Assembly (NCBI RefSeq): GCF_000388115.1
Contig: NZ_AQGQ01000003.1
Coordinates: forward strand, 1-64,000
DNA from: Aeromonas molluscorum 848
GTDB taxonomy: Bacteria; Pseudomonadota; Gammaproteobacteria; Enterobacterales; Aeromonadaceae
Length of the DNA: 64,000 nucleotides
Direction: 5' to 3'
Shown here: piece by piece, positions 62,453 through 64,000 of the stretch
How positions within the stretch are numbered: the stretch's first letter is position 1
Layout of the letters: each line of letters begins with the position of its first letter
Notes under the pieces: generated by a model
What the model saw: the letters and a program-made list of their open reading frames with translations, nothing else
Databases searched by the model: none
Told to the model about the DNA's origin: nothing
Program-made: the position numbers and the translations under genes

Positions 62453-64000
62453 ATGACAATCGTGGCAGAACCCACCCTGGCCCAACAGTTACAACTGGAG
62501 CAATACGGTATCCATGATGCCGTAGAAGTCCTGCGTAACCCCTCCTATGAGCAGCTTTTCGCAGAAGAGACCCGCCCAGACCTGGAGGGATTCGAACGTG
62601 GAATAGTAACTGAACTGGGCGCCGTCAATGTCAATACCGGCATCTTTACCGGCCGCTCCCCGAAAGATAAATATATCGTCAAAGATGCCACTACCCAGAA
62701 TACTGTGTGGTGGTCTGACCAGGGCAAGAACGATAACAAGGCCATAACCCCCGAAGTCTGGTCAAAACTCAAATCCCTGGTGACCAAGCAGCTCAGCGGC
62801 AAGCGACTGTTTGTCATCGATGGCTACTGCGGCGCCAACCCGGACACCCGGCTGGCGGTGCGCGTCATTACCGAGGTGGCCTGGCAGGCACACTTCGTCA
62901 AAAACATGTTCATCCGCCCAAGCGACGCTGAGCTGAACACGTTCAAGGCTGACTTCGTGGTAATGAATGGTGCCAAATGCACCAATCCTGACTGGCAGGC
63001 CCAGGGGCTCAACTCCGAGAACTTCGTCGCCTTCAACCTCACCGAGAAGATCCAGCTCATCGGCGGCACCTGGTACGGTGGCGAGATGAAGAAGGGGATG
63101 TTCTCCATGATGAACTACTTCCTGCCCCTGCGCGGCATTGCCTCCATGCACTGCTCCGCCAACGTGGGTCAGGACGGCGACGTGGCCATCTTCTTCGGCC
63201 TCTCCGGCACCGGCAAGACCACCCTCTCCACCGATCCCAAGCGTCAGCTGATCGGCGATGATGAGCACGGCTGGGATGACGATGGCGTGTTCAACTTCGA
63301 AGGAGGCTGCTACGCCAAGACCATCAAGCTCTCCAAGGAGGCCGAGCCGGACATCTTCAATGCCATCCGTCGCGATGCCCTGCTGGAGAACGTGACGGTG
63401 GCCGAGGACGGCACCATCGACTTCGATGATGGTTCCCGCACCGAGAACACCCGGGTCTCCTACCCCATCTATCACATTGAGAACATCGTCAAGCCGGTCT
63501 CCAAGGCGGGTCATGCCAACAAGGTGATCTTCCTGACTGCCGATGCCTTCGGCGTGCTGCCCCCGGTTTCCAAGCTGACCAAGGAGCAGACCAAGTACCA
63601 CTTCCTGTCCGGCTTCACCGCCAAACTGGCCGGTACCGAGCGCGGCATCACAGAACCGACTCCGACCTTCTCCTCCTGCTTCGGTGCGGCCTTCCTCAGC
63701 CTGCACCCGACCAAATATGGCCAGGAGCTGGTGAAGCGGATGGAAGCGGCTGGCGCCGAAGCCTATCTGGTCAACACAGGTTGGAACGGCACCGGCAAAC
63801 GCATCTCCATCAAGGACACCCGCGCCATCATCGACGCCATCCTGGATGGCTCCATCGAGAAGGCGCAGACCAAGGTACTGCCCATCTTCAATCTGGAAGT
63901 GCCGACCGCACTGCCCGGCGTGAACCCGATCATCCTTGATCCCCGTGACACTTACGCCGACAAGGCAGAGTGGGATGCCAAGGCGCAGGATCTGGCCCAG
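62453..64000 (+). CDS. pckA: ATP-dependent phosphoenolpyruvate carboxykinase (3' end cut by window edge)
   Basis: Converts oxaloacetate and ATP to PEP, CO2 and ADP for gluconeogenesis, the reverse direction of ppc in this window. 516 codons are present without a stop. The P-loop is GLSGTGKTT (residues 249-257), with the metal/substrate motifs [10 protein letters not shown] near residue 267 and [14 protein letters not shown] near residue 61. The ATG at 62453 follows AGGAG by six bases. Only the last 20-30 residues should be missing. It follows hslO, keeping the E. coli order. Confidence 0.96.
   Translation, partial: MTIVAEPTLAQQLQLEQYGIHDAVEVLRNPSYEQLFAEETRPDLEGFERGIVTELGAVNVNTGIFTGRSPKDKYIVKDATTQNTVWWSDQGKNDNKAITPEVWSKLKSLVTKQLSGKRLFVIDGYCGANPDTRLAVRVITEVAWQAHFVKNMFIRPSDAELNTFKADFVVMNGAKCTNPDWQAQGLNSENFVAFNLTEKIQLIGGTWYGGEMKKGMFSMMNYFLPLRGIASMHCSANVGQDGDVAIFFGLSGTGKTTLSTDPKRQLIGDDEHGWDDDGVFNFEGGCYAKTIKLSKEAEPDIFNAIRRDALLENVTVAEDGTIDFDDGSRTENTRVSYPIYHIENIVKPVSKAGHANKVIFLTADAFGVLPPVSKLTKEQTKYHFLSGFTAKLAGTERGITEPTPTFSSCFGAAFLSLHPTKYGQELVKRMEAAGAEAYLVNTGWNGTGKRISIKDTRAIIDAILDGSIEKAQTKVLPIFNLEVPTALPGVNPIILDPRDTYADKAEWDAKAQDLAQ

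Noticed and set aside
62762-63706. 314-codon minus-strand frame inside pckA
   Set aside because: Shadow of pckA, which is open on the plus strand to the window edge with an intact P-loop.
1-64000. CRISPR arrays, tRNA or rRNA genes, transposases, phage genes
   Set aside because: I looked for regularly spaced repeats, tRNA-like cloverleaf ends and transposase or integrase proteins and saw none. The tandem repeats noted have only two or three copies and no spacers.

Overview
The window is a high-GC gammaproteobacterial chromosome segment, almost certainly Aeromonas. The complete general secretion operon gspC-N (the exe genes of Aeromonas hydrophila), the argCBFGH/argE divergon, metJ/metBL and the nudE-yrfG-hslR-hslO-pckA backbone all point there. 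No tRNA, rRNA, insertion sequence, prophage or CRISPR array was seen. cysA is cut by the left edge and pckA by the right edge.

Layout from left to right. (1) 1-4.7 kb: a sulfate ABC importer (cysA, cysW, cysT, sbp, all leftward) with a serine hydrolase lying between sbp and cysT. (2) 4.9-7.4 kb: a DUF4010 membrane protein, a hexapeptide sugar acetyltransferase and a DUF1294 membrane protein. (3) 7.5-12.9 kb: a glucose-sensing block with ptsG, an orphan sugar-binding protein, a histidine kinase and a response regulator, plus a small membrane protein. (4) 13-16.1 kb: a PaiB-like flavoprotein and a carboxymuconolactone decarboxylase/tautomerase/DUF4865 operon with a divergent LysR. (5) 16.2-26.8 kb: arginine biosynthesis (argCBFG, a lipoprotein gene, argH; divergent argE) and ppc. 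(6) 26.8-35.5 kb: a diguanylate cyclase, ybaK, an OsmC/rhodanese/GNAT operon with a divergent MocR, and cidAB with a divergent LysR. (7) 35.6-39.8 kb: metL, metB and divergent metJ. (8) 39.9-49.2 kb: small redox cassettes with divergent AraC and LysR regulators, cysQ-nudE, yrfG, a LysE exporter, tyrS and a LuxR-type regulator. (9) 49.2-60.7 kb: the T2SS operon gspCDEFGHIJKLMN. (10) 60.9-64 kb: hslR, hslO and pckA.

Four observations stand out. First, a 14-codon leader ORF with three consecutive arginine codons and a good ribosome binding site lies between tandem ARG boxes and argC, followed by two mutually exclusive RNA pairings. This looks like an arginine attenuator layered on ArgR repression. 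Second, the same inverted repeat, TTGTAA-N8-TTACAA, sits 79-80 bp upstream of both ptsG and the response-regulator gene, suggesting a shared operator for the glucose block. Third, several gene ends or starts are tandemly duplicated at 59-128 bp offsets (cysT/cysW, acetyltransferase/DUF1294, argE, mocR, gspF). In three cases this leaves a tiny ORF joined to its neighbours by ATGA stop/start overlaps. Fourth, an AT-richer lipoprotein gene framed by stem-loops interrupts the arg operon between argG and argH.

Much of the window is sulfur and amino-acid metabolism (sulfate uptake, PAP removal by CysQ, cystathionine synthesis, arginine synthesis) together with small stress and detoxification cassettes, each next to its own divergent regulator.
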